NCBI GenBank assembly: GCA_005882135.1
Contig: VBDR01000033.1
Span: forward strand, 1-64,000
Reading direction: 5' to 3'
Origin: Chloroflexota bacterium
GTDB lineage: Bacteria; Chloroflexota; Dormibacteria; Dormibacterales; Dormibacteraceae
Length of the DNA stretch: 64,000 bases
Under the pieces are notes generated by a model. That model saw only the letters and a program-made list of their open reading frames with translations, made no database searches and was not told the DNA's origin. The position numbers and the translations under genes are program-made. Each line of letters opens with the position of its first letter. Within the stretch, counting starts at the first letter, position 1. Positions 36,655-44,951 of this stretch are shown here, one piece after another.

Positions 36655-36831
36655 TTACGCGCCGAGAGCTGCTACGACGTTCGAGAACACGTTCTTGATC
36701 TGGTTGCCCATCGTAAGAAGGATCACGATGACCACGATTGAGACCAGCACGAGGATCAGAGCGTACTCAACCATGCCCTGGCCTTCCTGACGAGTCGTAA
36801 GGTTGCGGAGCTTCCAGTAAAGGCTCAACAT
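36655..36831 (-). CDS. flp: Flp-type (type IVb) prepilin, 58 aa
   Basis: ATG 36829-36831 has a strong GGAGGTGA 10 bases upstream. The 58-residue product has a short basic leader (LYWKLRNLTTRQEG), then QGMVEYALILVLVSIVVIVI. Cleavage after EG would give a mature pilin with Glu5 and Tyr6, the Flp signature, followed by the hydrophobic helix and a short tail ending FSNVVAALGA. It heads the cpaB-tadA-tadB-tadC cluster, with its own promoter and terminator. No prepilin peptidase gene is in the window. Confidence 0.94.
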   Translation of the reverse strand: MLSLYWKLRNLTTRQEGQGMVEYALILVLVSIVVIVILLTMGNQIKNVFSNVVAALGA

Positions 36832-36935
36832 TTCTGCGATTTCACCTCCTTTTTCCTGAACTACAGGCTTCTGAACCTGTTTGACGCCGCCCGGTCCGAC
36901 TTCTTGCGGACTCCCGGGCCCTCTCGCGGACGAGG

Positions 36936-36964
36936 ATGGTACTCATCGGTCCCAGGCAGGTCAA
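36936..36964 (-). promoter_or_regulatory. Promoter of flp
   Basis: On the minus strand TTGACC (36959-36964) and TACCAT (36936-36941) are separated by 17 bases. Transcription would start near 36929, leaving a leader of about 98 bases with a small hairpin (ACAGG with CCTGT) ahead of the strong ribosome site. Confidence 0.6.
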
Positions 36965-37029
36965 TTCATTAGCCAAAACGCTGCTTGGCTGCTCCGGGGT
37001 CGCACCTGGCTGATACCGTTTCGCCGGGA

Positions 37030-37731
37030 ATGGCGGCTACCGGCGTCGCAGAGCAGGTGCAACGGCGCTCGGGAGCCTACTGGCGGGACCTCGCGCTCGG
37101 CCGCCTTGTCCCCTCTCTGTTCTTCAGCCTTTTCCTCGCCCGGCAGCTGATCCTGCTCGGCGGCGGGCTGCATGGAATCAGCCGGCCCTCCGACCTGCTC
37201 TTCGTGGGCCAGCAGCTGCTCGCCCTCGCCTACTTCACGATGCTGGTCGTCCTCTACGCCGTTCGCCTGCCCCAGCGCGGCACGGACCACCGCCTGGCCG
37301 TGATCTTCATCGCCTTCAGCGGCACCTTCGCGGCGATCAGCGCCAGCTTCCTCCCCGGCGGCACCCGGCGAGACGGACTGATCCTCTTCGGCGACCTGCT
37401 CGCCACCGCCGGCCTCGCCTACTCGGTCTGGGGCCTGGCCTACCTGCGGCGCTCGTTCTCGATCATCCCCGAGGCCCGCCGCCTGGTCACCGGCGGCCCG
37501 TACGGCCTGAGCAGGCATCCCGTCTATCTCGGCGAGATAGCCACGGCCCTCGGCATCAACATCGCCACCGGCGGCTGGTTGAGTGCGGTGGCGATCGCTT
37601 ACTTCGTGATCTGCGAGCTGTTGCGCATCGGTTGGGAGGAGCGCATCCTCGCGCAGGCCTTTCCAGGCGAGTATCCCGAATATGCAAGACGCGTCCCCCG
37701 CTACATACCGAACCCCTTCGCTCGGCGCTGA
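37030..37731 (+). CDS. Isoprenylcysteine carboxyl methyltransferase-like membrane protein
   Basis: From ATG 37030 the protein has 233 residues with five or six helices. The C-terminal part carries GGPYGLSRHPVYLGEI, the RHPxYxG SAM-binding signature of the ICMT/PEMT family, and a tail with EERILAQAFPGEYPEYARRV, whose E and Y residues are conserved in the family. The bacterial substrate is unknown and is unlikely to be a prenylated protein. An upstream ATG at 36985 is possible but gives a non-conserved extension overlapping the flp leader on the other strand. Confidence 0.85.
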   Translation: MAATGVAEQVQRRSGAYWRDLALGRLVPSLFFSLFLARQLILLGGGLHGISRPSDLLFVGQQLLALAYFTMLVVLYAVRLPQRGTDHRLAVIFIAFSGTFAAISASFLPGGTRRDGLILFGDLLATAGLAYSVWGLAYLRRSFSIIPEARRLVTGGPYGLSRHPVYLGEIATALGINIATGGWLSAVAIAYFVICELLRIGWEERILAQAFPGEYPEYARRVPRYIPNPFARR

Positions 37732-39214
37732 CGCCTTGCGGGTGACCGAGCGCCTCTCGGCTCGGACGCTGCTGCTTGGGGGCGTGATGATCGTGATCCT
37801 CGTCCTTTTCGTCGGCGTCGAGCAGGACCCCGACTTCTGGTGGCACCTGCGGATCGGGCGCTGGATGGCGGAGCACGGGCATCTGCCGACCCAGGACCTC
37901 TTCACCTTCACTGTGTCCAGCCACGTCTGGACCGACCACGAATACCTGACCGAGATGCTGATGTGGCTGACCTACAGCACGCTCGGGCTGACGGCGCTCT
38001 GCATCGCATTCGGCCTGCTGACATGGGCCGGCTTCTGGCTGATCTACCTCCAGGTCCGGCGCCAGCCGTTCGTCTTCATCGGCGTCGGCCTCGCGATCGG
38101 CGCGGTCGCCGGCTCACCAATCTGGGGCCCGCGCGCGCAGATGATCACATTCGCGCTCAGCTGTCTCGAGCTGTACTGGCTCCAGGGTTATCTGAACGGC
38201 CGCAGCCGCGCGATCAACTACTTCCCGCTGGTCATGATCCTCTGGGCCAACCTGCACGGCGGCTGGGTGATCGGTTTCGCCTGGCTCGGCGTGGCCTTGG
38301 TCTCCGAGCTGGTGAGCTGGGCCTGGGACCAGGACAACCACGCGCATCGGATGCACGTCCGGCGCCTCGTCATCATCGGCATCGCATCGGCCGTGGCGGT
38401 GGCGGCGACCCCGCATTTCCTCAGCCTCTATCCATATCCCTTCCAGACGCAGGGCAGCGAGGCGCAGCAGAGGCTGATCGTCGAATGGGCCTCGCCCAAC
38501 TTTCACGATGTGTTCCTCCGGCCGTTCGAGGCGATGGTGTTCCTGCTGATCGGGGGCTTTGCCCTCCGCCGGCCGACGCTCTACCAGTTCCTGCTCACGG
38601 CCGCCGCGTTATTTCTCGCGCTCCAGTCGGTGCGCAACGTCGCCCTCTTCGTGGCGGCGGCGACGCCGGTGATGATCACCACCTACGGCGAGTGGTGGAA
38701 GGAGTTCGCCGCGGCTCGCAAGTGGACGTATCACTTGCCTCCACGCAGGCTGTTTGCGATCACCACCGCGATTGTTCTCGTCTTCATCTCGCTGGTCACC
38801 ACGCTTCGCGTCGCGAGCAATGTGAGCCCGGCACATCAGCAGAGCGTGGACACGGAGTCATACCCGGTCGCGGCGGCGGACTGGCTGACCGCACATCCCG
38901 AAGTTGGTACGCGCATGTACAACCAGTACGGGTGGGGCGGCTACCTTGCCTTCCGCTTCTATCCCGAGCAGAACCGGCGGGTGTTCATCTTCGGTGAGGC
39001 GGCGCTGATGGGCGACAAGCTGCTCAACGAGTACCAGGACGTCCAGACTCTGCGACCGGATTGGAAGCAAGTCCTCGACCGGTACGGCGTCGACTACATC
39101 GTTTACAACCAGGACGCAGCGCTCTCGAACGTGCTCGCCACCCAGCCTGACTGGACCCTCGTCTACGAGGACAAGGTGGCGGTGATCTACGTCAGAAGAG
39201 CTTCCAGATCTTGA
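37682..39214 (+). CDS. Polytopic membrane protein, GT-C-like
   Basis: The 510-residue protein has about ten helices. A conserved-looking luminal motif lies after helix 1 (DPDFWWHLRIGRWMAEHG, then FTFTVSSHVWTDHEYL) and a soluble C-terminal domain from about residue 400 ends in VYEDKVAVIYV. The acidic residue after the first helix and the many-helix body resemble GT-C glycosyltransferases of the ArnT/PMT kind, but no family is certain. The first 50 bases overlap the ICMT-like gene; GTG at 37742 is an alternative start. Confidence 0.7.
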   Translation: MQDASPATYRTPSLGADALRVTERLSARTLLLGGVMIVILVLFVGVEQDPDFWWHLRIGRWMAEHGHLPTQDLFTFTVSSHVWTDHEYLTEMLMWLTYSTLGLTALCIAFGLLTWAGFWLIYLQVRRQPFVFIGVGLAIGAVAGSPIWGPRAQMITFALSCLELYWLQGYLNGRSRAINYFPLVMILWANLHGGWVIGFAWLGVALVSELVSWAWDQDNHAHRMHVRRLVIIGIASAVAVAATPHFLSLYPYPFQTQGSEAQQRLIVEWASPNFHDVFLRPFEAMVFLLIGGFALRRPTLYQFLLTAAALFLALQSVRNVALFVAAATPVMITTYGEWWKEFAAARKWTYHLPPRRLFAITTAIVLVFISLVTTLRVASNVSPAHQQSVDTESYPVAAADWLTAHPEVGTRMYNQYGWGGYLAFRFYPEQNRRVFIFGEAALMGDKLLNEYQDVQTLRPDWKQVLDRYGVDYIVYNQDAALSNVLATQPDWTLVYEDKVAVIYVRRASRS

Positions 39215-40710
39215 AATTCGGCGTGTCGTAGGCCGGCGGTCCGAGCACCGCAGGCGGCGGTGTCTCCAGGTCCACCGTCCAGACGACATAGCGGATCCCG
39301 TTGTTGCCGTCGAACTGCTCGATGTCCGATTTGCCGGTCAGGTTGTCGTAGGCGATCTGGGTTTTCTTCAGGTAGTCGAAGGTCTCGTCATAGTGGCCGA
39401 CGTACGCGGTGTCCGAGCTGTACGCCGGTACGTACAGACCCACGCCGGGCATGGCCAGTACCCGACCCGAGGGCTGCGATCCGAGCCAGTTGAGCCCGTC
39501 GTACTCGGCTTTGGTCACCGAGTATTGCGGCTGCCCCGCGGCCAGGGGCGCAAGAAGGAGGAACGCGCTCCCGATCGCCGCGACCGCCACATAAGAGAAA
39601 GGAATGAGCCGGCGGGCGCGCAGGCTGCGCAGGCGCGGAACGATCTCCTCATACATGCCCCGTGCCGCAAGGACGCCGAGCGGCAGGTACAGGGCGTCGA
39701 AGAAGCGGCGTCGCAGGTCGCCGGCCGGATTGGGCAGGTAGAGAATCGCGGCCAGGAGAAGAAGCCAGGCCAGCAGGAACAGGTCTTCGCGGCTGCGTCT
39801 GCGAATCGCCCCTGGCAAGCCCGCCACGGCAAGGAGAAGTTGCGGCGCGAACGTAGGGCGCGGGGATCGCAAACGCGAAGCCGGCCGCCGCCCACCCACG
39901 CGGTCGGGCCGGACGCAAGAACAGTGCCAGCGCTGTCGCCCCGCCCATCAGGACTGGCATCTGAGGGTGGATCGACGCCTGGCCCAGCCACGCGAGCCCG
40001 GCGAGCAAGCCGAGCGTCATGCTTCCCCGCTCGATCGCCTTCAGAGTGAGGGCGACGCCGAATGCGGCGAAGACACCCGACCACGCGAAGTGAGGAAGGG
40101 CCAGCACGGAGTAGAAGGCGCTGAGCTCGGGCATCCGCAGGTCCAGACCCTCGGTCGGGTTGCCAAAGACCACCGGATGCCCCAGCGCCCAGATCACCAA
40201 ACCCAGGCCGAGTCCGAACGCCACGAAGAAGAGCGCGAAGACGCGCGCCGACCGGTCCTGGATGAAGTGGCAGATGAAGACCCAACTGCCCGCCATCAAG
40301 GCAAGCGCGCCAGCCACCCGAGCCAGATGAAACATGAGAATCAGGGGCACGTGCGTGACCGCCGCCAGGTGGCCGAGGACGATCCAGAACATGAACAGGT
40401 AGGCCGGCGGGCTCGACTCGGTCGTGTACCGGTTCTCCCACGCCCACAGTCCCTCCCACCCCTCGCGCATTTTGGCCAGGTATGTCGTCGCGTCGTCCCA
40501 GAGGTAGAAAAAGCCGACGAAGACATGGCCCGGGGGCTGGCCGGCGTATGCGTAGACGTACGGGATCGCGGTGACCACGGCGAGGACGAGTCCCACGATC
40601 AGGGGGAGGCGCCACTCGGCGAACCCCTCTCGCCAGTTGGTCCTCCCCTCCGGAGCTTTCAGCGCCACCTCCCCACTTGGTGGGGAGGAGACTTTTTCAA
40701 TTGCTTTCAT
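39192..40710 (-). pseudogene. Frameshifted polytopic membrane protein (GT-C-like)
   Basis: Two frames together make one protein of about 505 residues. The first runs from ATG 40708-40710 through many helices to FAFAIPAPYVR. The second carries on with APQLLLAVAGLPGA from about 39848 to the stop at 39192. Moving between them requires skipping one base near 39845-39855, so the gene has a one-base insertion (or two-base deletion), or there is a sequencing error. The second part has helices and a C-terminal domain ending PNFKIWKLF. The start overlaps the preceding gene as ATGA. Confidence 0.8.
40645..40690 (-). repeat. Dispersed palindromic repeat family 1, copy b (inside a coding region)
   Basis: Read on the minus strand: CTCCTCCCCAC-CAA-GTGGGGAGG, then TGGCGCTGAAAGCTCCGGAGGGG. 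It has the same two-part unit as the other copies. It lies within the first 25 codons of the frameshifted membrane protein and encodes SSPPSGEVALKAPEG there. Confidence 0.75.
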
Positions 40711-41444
40711 CTCGCCAAACTCAATCGCAGCACGGTCCATAGGGCGCGGCCTATCTCTCCTTGGGAGACTTTGGAGGCGCCGGCGACGCGATCCTCGAAG
40801 CGGATCGGCACCTCCACGACCGGATAGCCGAGGCGCACGGTGCGGTGGACCATCTCGATCTGAAAGGAGTACCCCTGGGAGACGATATCGTCCAGCTTGA
40901 TGCTGGCCAGAAGGTCGCGGGTGTAGCAGCGAAAGCCCGACGTGCAGTCGCGAACGCGGAGTCTCAGCAGGGTCCGGCAGTAAAGGTTGGCGCCCCAGGA
41001 AAGAAGCAGGCGATGCGCCGGCCAGCCCACGATCTGACCGCCCCGCATGTACCTCGATCCGACGGCCAGGCCCCCGCACCCGCGCGCCGCCTGCACGATC
41101 GAGTCGAGGTCCTGGGGCCGGTGCGAGCCATCGGCGTCCATCTCCACGAACAACCTCGAACCCTCGGCCAGCCCGATCCGAAACGCGTCCTCATATGCGC
41201 TCCCGAGGCCGAGCTTGCGCTCCCGGTGCAGAACGCGAACCCCGCTGTCCGCCGCCGCCAGTCGATCCGCGAGCTCGCCGGTCCCGTCGGGCGAGGCATC
41301 GTCCACGATCAACACGTCGTGGCCGTAATGGCGAACCCCGGCAACCACCCGCTCGAGGTTCTCGCGCTCGTTGAAGGTCGGCAGCACGACCAGCACCTCG
41401 GTGGGCGAAGACTTGCGCTCGGCGAGGTCCCGTTTCGGCTTCAT
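40707..41444 (-). CDS. Polyprenol-phosphate mannosyltransferase-like GT2
   Basis: The 245-residue glycosyltransferase begins VLVVLPTFNERENLERVV and has the nucleotide-sugar DxD region IVDDASPDGTGEL and EMDADGSHRPQDL. FRCYTRDLL and GYSFQIEM are shared with DPM1/Ppm1-type dolichol-phosphate mannose synthases. It lacks a C-terminal membrane domain. The product is probably a polyprenyl-phosphate sugar used by the GT-C-like membrane proteins next door. The start overlaps the stop of the next gene as ATGA. Confidence 0.88.
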   Translation of the reverse strand: MKPKRDLAERKSSPTEVLVVLPTFNERENLERVVAGVRHYGHDVLIVDDASPDGTGELADRLAAADSGVRVLHRERKLGLGSAYEDAFRIGLAEGSRLFVEMDADGSHRPQDLDSIVQAARGCGGLAVGSRYMRGGQIVGWPAHRLLLSWGANLYCRTLLRLRVRDCTSGFRCYTRDLLASIKLDDIVSQGYSFQIEMVHRTVRLGYPVVEVPIRFEDRVAGASKVSQGEIGRALWTVLRLSLAR

Positions 41445-42154
41445 CCGCGCAGCCTCAGCCGGATGACATGCTTCAGCATGTCGATGGAGCTGCGGACCGG
41501 GCTGACCTTGGTCGGGGCTGAGTTGCGCCAGACGACCGGCACCTCGGCGATCTTCACACCCTGCTTCCGCGCGCGGTACAGGACCTCGGGGTCATAGCCG
41601 AAGCCGTCGGTGACGAGGCCGGCAAAGACGGCGTGCGCCACCTCGCCGCGAAACAGCTTGAAGCCGCACTGGGTGTCCCAGATTCCGGGCAGCAGCACCG
41701 CCTGCACGATCAGGTTGAAGGCCTTGCCCATGATGACCCGATACACCGGCTGCGAGATCTCGACGCGCGACGCCCGCAGCGCACGCGATCCGATCGCCAC
41801 TCCGGCGCCGGTGCTCAGCGCCGCCTGCAGCTTGTCGAGCTCCTCGATCGGCGTCGACAGGTCCGCGTCGGTGAGGAGGATCTCGTCACCCTTCGCGGCC
41901 TCGACACCCACCGCTAGCGCGCGGCCCTTGCCGCGGTTATGGGGCAGGGCTTCGATGCGGATCGCGCCCTGGCGCTCGGCGGCGGCGTCCATGATCATCC
42001 GGGTGCCGTCGGCGCTGCCGTCGTCGACCAGGATCAGCTCGTATCGAGTGTTCCGGGCGTCGAGATAGCGCTCGATCTGCTCGATCGTGCGCGGCAGGCG
42101 CTGCTCCTCGTTGTAGCACGGGATGACGACGCTGAGCGCCGGACGTTCGGTCAC
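41441..42154 (-). CDS. GT2 glycosyltransferase (DPG/ALG5-like)
   Basis: From GTG 42152-42154 the 237-residue protein has SVVIPCYNEEQRLPRTI, LILVDDGSADGT and LLTDADLSTPIEEL, followed by GFKLFRGEVA and the GFGYDPEVL block. This set is typical of polyprenyl-phosphate beta-glucosyltransferases (ALG5-like). It is coupled to the mannosyltransferase-like gene, so two lipid-linked sugar donors may be made together. A longer frame upstream overlaps the WecB-like gene and was excluded. Confidence 0.87.
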   Translation of the reverse strand: MTERPALSVVIPCYNEEQRLPRTIEQIERYLDARNTRYELILVDDGSADGTRMIMDAAAERQGAIRIEALPHNRGKGRALAVGVEAAKGDEILLTDADLSTPIEELDKLQAALSTGAGVAIGSRALRASRVEISQPVYRVIMGKAFNLIVQAVLLPGIWDTQCGFKLFRGEVAHAVFAGLVTDGFGYDPEVLYRARKQGVKIAEVPVVWRNSAPTKVSPVRSSIDMLKHVIRLRLRG

Positions 42155-42165
42155 GGCTCGCCATC

Positions 42166-42885
42166 TTAAGTGTCGTTGCGCAACACCTTGATTGCGTAGA
42201 CCGGCAGCACGGCCATGCGGCGGATGCGCCAGGGCTGGCGGCCCAGGCGATGAAGCCACTCGAGGCCGGCTCTGCGCATCCAGGCCGGCGCGCGCGGAAC
42301 ACGGCCGGTCAGATAGTCGAAGGCCCCGCCCACGCCGACGGCCACGGCGACGCCGAGTCGATTCCGCAGCCTGTCGATCCACAGTTCCTGCGCGGGCGCG
42401 CCGTATGCGACGAGCAAGACCTGGGTCCCGTGCTCATGGATCAGCTTTAGCGTTTCCGCGTCCTGGCTCGGATCCGGGGCGCCAGGGTGCGATGCCACCT
42501 CCAGGGTCGGGTTCCCGCTGCGCAGCTTTGCCGCGAGCGCACCGGCCACGCCTGGCGCCGCGCCGAGGAGGAACAGCCTGAAGCCGCGGCGCGCGCACAT
42601 CGCCGCGAGCGGCTGGACGAGGTCGACGCCGGCGACCGGCTGGCGCACGTCGCAGCCCTGCCGGCGCGCGGCCCAAACCACGCCCACGCCGTCTGGCAGG
42701 CACAGCTCAGCCGACGCGATCACGCGCGCAAACTCTCGGTCCTTCTGGGCGCGCATCACGAACTCGGGATTCACCGTGGCAACCAGGTGAGGTCCACCTT
42801 CGTCGACGAAGCGTTCGATCCGCTCGAGCGTTGAGCCCATGTCAAGGCAGTCCACCCTGACCCCCAGGATTCGCGCGTCCTTCAA
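42166..42885 (-). CDS. WecB/TagA/CpsF-family glycosyltransferase
   Basis: The 239-residue protein carries the GT26 signatures VATVNPEFVMRAQKD, ELCLPDGVGVVWAAR and GGAFDYLTGRVPRAP. Members add N-acetylmannosamine or related sugars to a lipid-linked GlcNAc in making teichoic-acid linkers or exopolysaccharide. TTG 42883-42885 overlaps the deacetylase stop as TTGA. A WecA-type enzyme that could make its acceptor is encoded at 55.8 kb. Confidence 0.92.
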   Translation of the reverse strand: MKDARILGVRVDCLDMGSTLERIERFVDEGGPHLVATVNPEFVMRAQKDREFARVIASAELCLPDGVGVVWAARRQGCDVRQPVAGVDLVQPLAAMCARRGFRLFLLGAAPGVAGALAAKLRSGNPTLEVASHPGAPDPSQDAETLKLIHEHGTQVLLVAYGAPAQELWIDRLRNRLGVAVAVGVGGAFDYLTGRVPRAPAWMRRAGLEWLHRLGRQPWRIRRMAVLPVYAIKVLRNDT

Positions 42886-43847
42886 GCGCCCGGTTGCTGT
42901 CCTCGATCGAGCGGCGGCCCCACGATGCTGAGCTTGACGACGGTGATCGACGGCATGCTCACGCCCAGGTTGGCGATGAACTCCGGCATCGGCTCGCTAC
43001 CACCGACCCGAACCCGACTCCAGGTGTAGCGATCAACAAGGCTGTGTGTGAGGGGATATTCCGCGGTCGTCACGGCGGTGCCGTATCCCGCGCGTCTGAC
43101 CGCGTCGATCGTTTGCGGATTGAATTTGCCGGATGGGTACGCGAAGTCCACCACAGGGTGACCCACCAGCTGCTCGAGCCAGCGCTTCGACTCCACCAAC
43201 TCGTAGGTCACACGTCCAGGTGATGTGCGGGCTAGGTCGGCGTGGTCAACCGTGTGCGATCCGATCTCAATCCCGGCGCGGTCCATCGCGAGCAGCTCGT
43301 CGCGGCTGACATACCCGGACCGACCGACGAAGCCCGAGACAATGTAAGCGACCGCTGTGAACCCGTGAGCCTCGAGGATCGGGAACGCCGTCGTGTAGAG
43401 ATCCTGGTAGCCGTCGTCGAGGGTGATGACGACGGGACGCGATGGCAGGGCCTGGGCGCCGCCGAAGTAGGCGCGTACCTGGTTGAGGTTGACCGGATGG
43501 TATCCGTTGGCATGGAGCCAATCCATCTGAGCTTCGAACACCGCCGGCGCGACCGAGAGCCTGAATCCCAACGGGTCCGTGCGCGTCGACGGAGGCGTGC
43601 GGATGTAGTGGTACATCAGGATGGGCACGCGGATCACCGGCGCGCCGACCGGGACCATGTCGCGCCTCTTGATGAAATATTCGCGGCCGCCGGTGTCGGC
43701 CCCGCCGAGCGTTGGGGCCGCGATTTGCTGGCCGGCCGGGGCCGGAGGGATTACCGCCAATAGAGGCGAATCATCGGCCTGAAGGACGTATGCGCCGGCC
43801 AGGAGCAGCGCCACCGCGACTCCGACGCCGGTGGCGACATGCCTCAC
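42882..43847 (-). CDS. Membrane-anchored polysaccharide deacetylase
   Basis: From GTG 43845-43847 the 321-residue protein has an N-terminal helix (residues 4-23), a linker, and a NodB-type domain. Motif 1 is ITLDDGYQDLY, the metal-binding His pair is in IGSHTVDHADL, and DFAYPSGKF is motif 3. It should remove N-acetyl groups from peptidoglycan or exopolysaccharide outside the cell. It is coupled to the WecB-like gene and divergent from a GT4 gene with only 24 bp between starts. Confidence 0.9.
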   Translation of the reverse strand: MRHVATGVGVAVALLLAGAYVLQADDSPLLAVIPPAPAGQQIAAPTLGGADTGGREYFIKRRDMVPVGAPVIRVPILMYHYIRTPPSTRTDPLGFRLSVAPAVFEAQMDWLHANGYHPVNLNQVRAYFGGAQALPSRPVVITLDDGYQDLYTTAFPILEAHGFTAVAYIVSGFVGRSGYVSRDELLAMDRAGIEIGSHTVDHADLARTSPGRVTYELVESKRWLEQLVGHPVVDFAYPSGKFNPQTIDAVRRAGYGTAVTTAEYPLTHSLVDRYTWSRVRVGGSEPMPEFIANLGVSMPSITVVKLSIVGPPLDRGQQPGA

Positions 43848-43871
43848 GGCCGTTAGCTTAAGGTCGTTCCG

Positions 43872-44951
43872 GTGGTGGCATCCGGGACAAAGCCGGCAAC
43901 GGTCGCCGTTGACGTCAATCCCGCGACGCGAGCGGTCGTCACAGGCACCGAGGTCTTCACGCGGGAGGTGGCGGCGCGGCTCCCCGCCGCGGCGCCCGAG
44001 CTCCGGTGGCGCTTTTTCGCCTCGAGGCCCCGTGCGCACCTCGGCGTGGACGTCGTCGTGCTGCCGTTCCGCCGCCTTTGGTCTCAGCTGCGCCTGCCCC
44101 TCCATCTGGCGAGCGAGCGACCGGACCTACTTTTCGTGCCCGCCCATGTCATCCCGTTTGCGTGGCCGGGCAAGGTCCTGGCCGTGGTCCACGACCTCGC
44201 GTTCGAGCGCCACCCCGACGCCTACCAGGTCGCCGATCGCGCATACCTCCGGCTCAGCACGCGCTGGGCCGTCTCGCGCTCCCGCCTGTTGATCGCCATC
44301 TCCGAATCCACAAAGCACGATCTCGTCGACATGTACGGGGTGGCGCCGGAGCGCATCCGAGTCGTGCCGCTGGGGATCAGCGCGCCTGCGGTTCCACCGG
44401 CGCCCCTGTCACGCCTGACCGAGCTCGGCTTGAACGGGAGCTTCGTGCTTCAAGTGGGACGCGTCGAGCCACGCAAGAACCAGTCGGCCGCCCTCGCCGC
44501 GGTGGAGCGGCTCGACGGCGTCACGCTGGTGATCGCCGGTCCCGAGCGTGACGCCGACCTGTCGGAGAGACTGCGCAACTCCGCGCACTGCCGGGTTCTC
44601 GGCATGGTCGACCAGCCGATGCTCGAGCTCCTCTACAGGCGGGCGGCGGCGGTCGTGGTGCCGAGCCTCTACGAAGGATTTGGGCTCCCGGTCCTGGAGG
44701 CGATGGCTCGGGGCAAGGTGGTCGTGGCCGCCAAGTCGTCGTCCCTGCCCGAAGTTGGAGGCGAAGGAGCGCTGTATTTTCACCAGTCCGCAGCACCGGA
44801 CCAGCTGGCGAGCGTGCTCGAGGCTGCATTGGGTGACCAGACTCTGCGCACCAAGATGGCCCGCGCCGCCCGCGCGCGCGCGGCCAGGTTCACGTGGGAC
44901 AAGACCGCGGCCGCGATCGCGGCCGTGATCAGGGAGCTGCTCTCGAGCTGA
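43872..44951 (+). CDS. GT4 glycosyltransferase A
   Basis: The 359-residue protein is a GT-B fold enzyme: AVDVNPATRAVVTGTEVFTRE at the N-terminus, VLAVVHDLAFERHPD at the acceptor side, then VLQVGRVEPRKN and the donor-binding PSLYEGFGLPVLEAMARG with the conserved E-x7-E. It is close in sequence layout to the convergent GT4 at 44929-46032. GTG start. Probably builds a surface polysaccharide; the sugar is unknown. Confidence 0.9.
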   Translation: MVASGTKPATVAVDVNPATRAVVTGTEVFTREVAARLPAAAPELRWRFFASRPRAHLGVDVVVLPFRRLWSQLRLPLHLASERPDLLFVPAHVIPFAWPGKVLAVVHDLAFERHPDAYQVADRAYLRLSTRWAVSRSRLLIAISESTKHDLVDMYGVAPERIRVVPLGISAPAVPPAPLSRLTELGLNGSFVLQVGRVEPRKNQSAALAAVERLDGVTLVIAGPERDADLSERLRNSAHCRVLGMVDQPMLELLYRRAAAVVVPSLYEGFGLPVLEAMARGKVVVAAKSSSLPEVGGEGALYFHQSAAPDQLASVLEAALGDQTLRTKMARAARARAARFTWDKTAAAIAAVIRELLSS

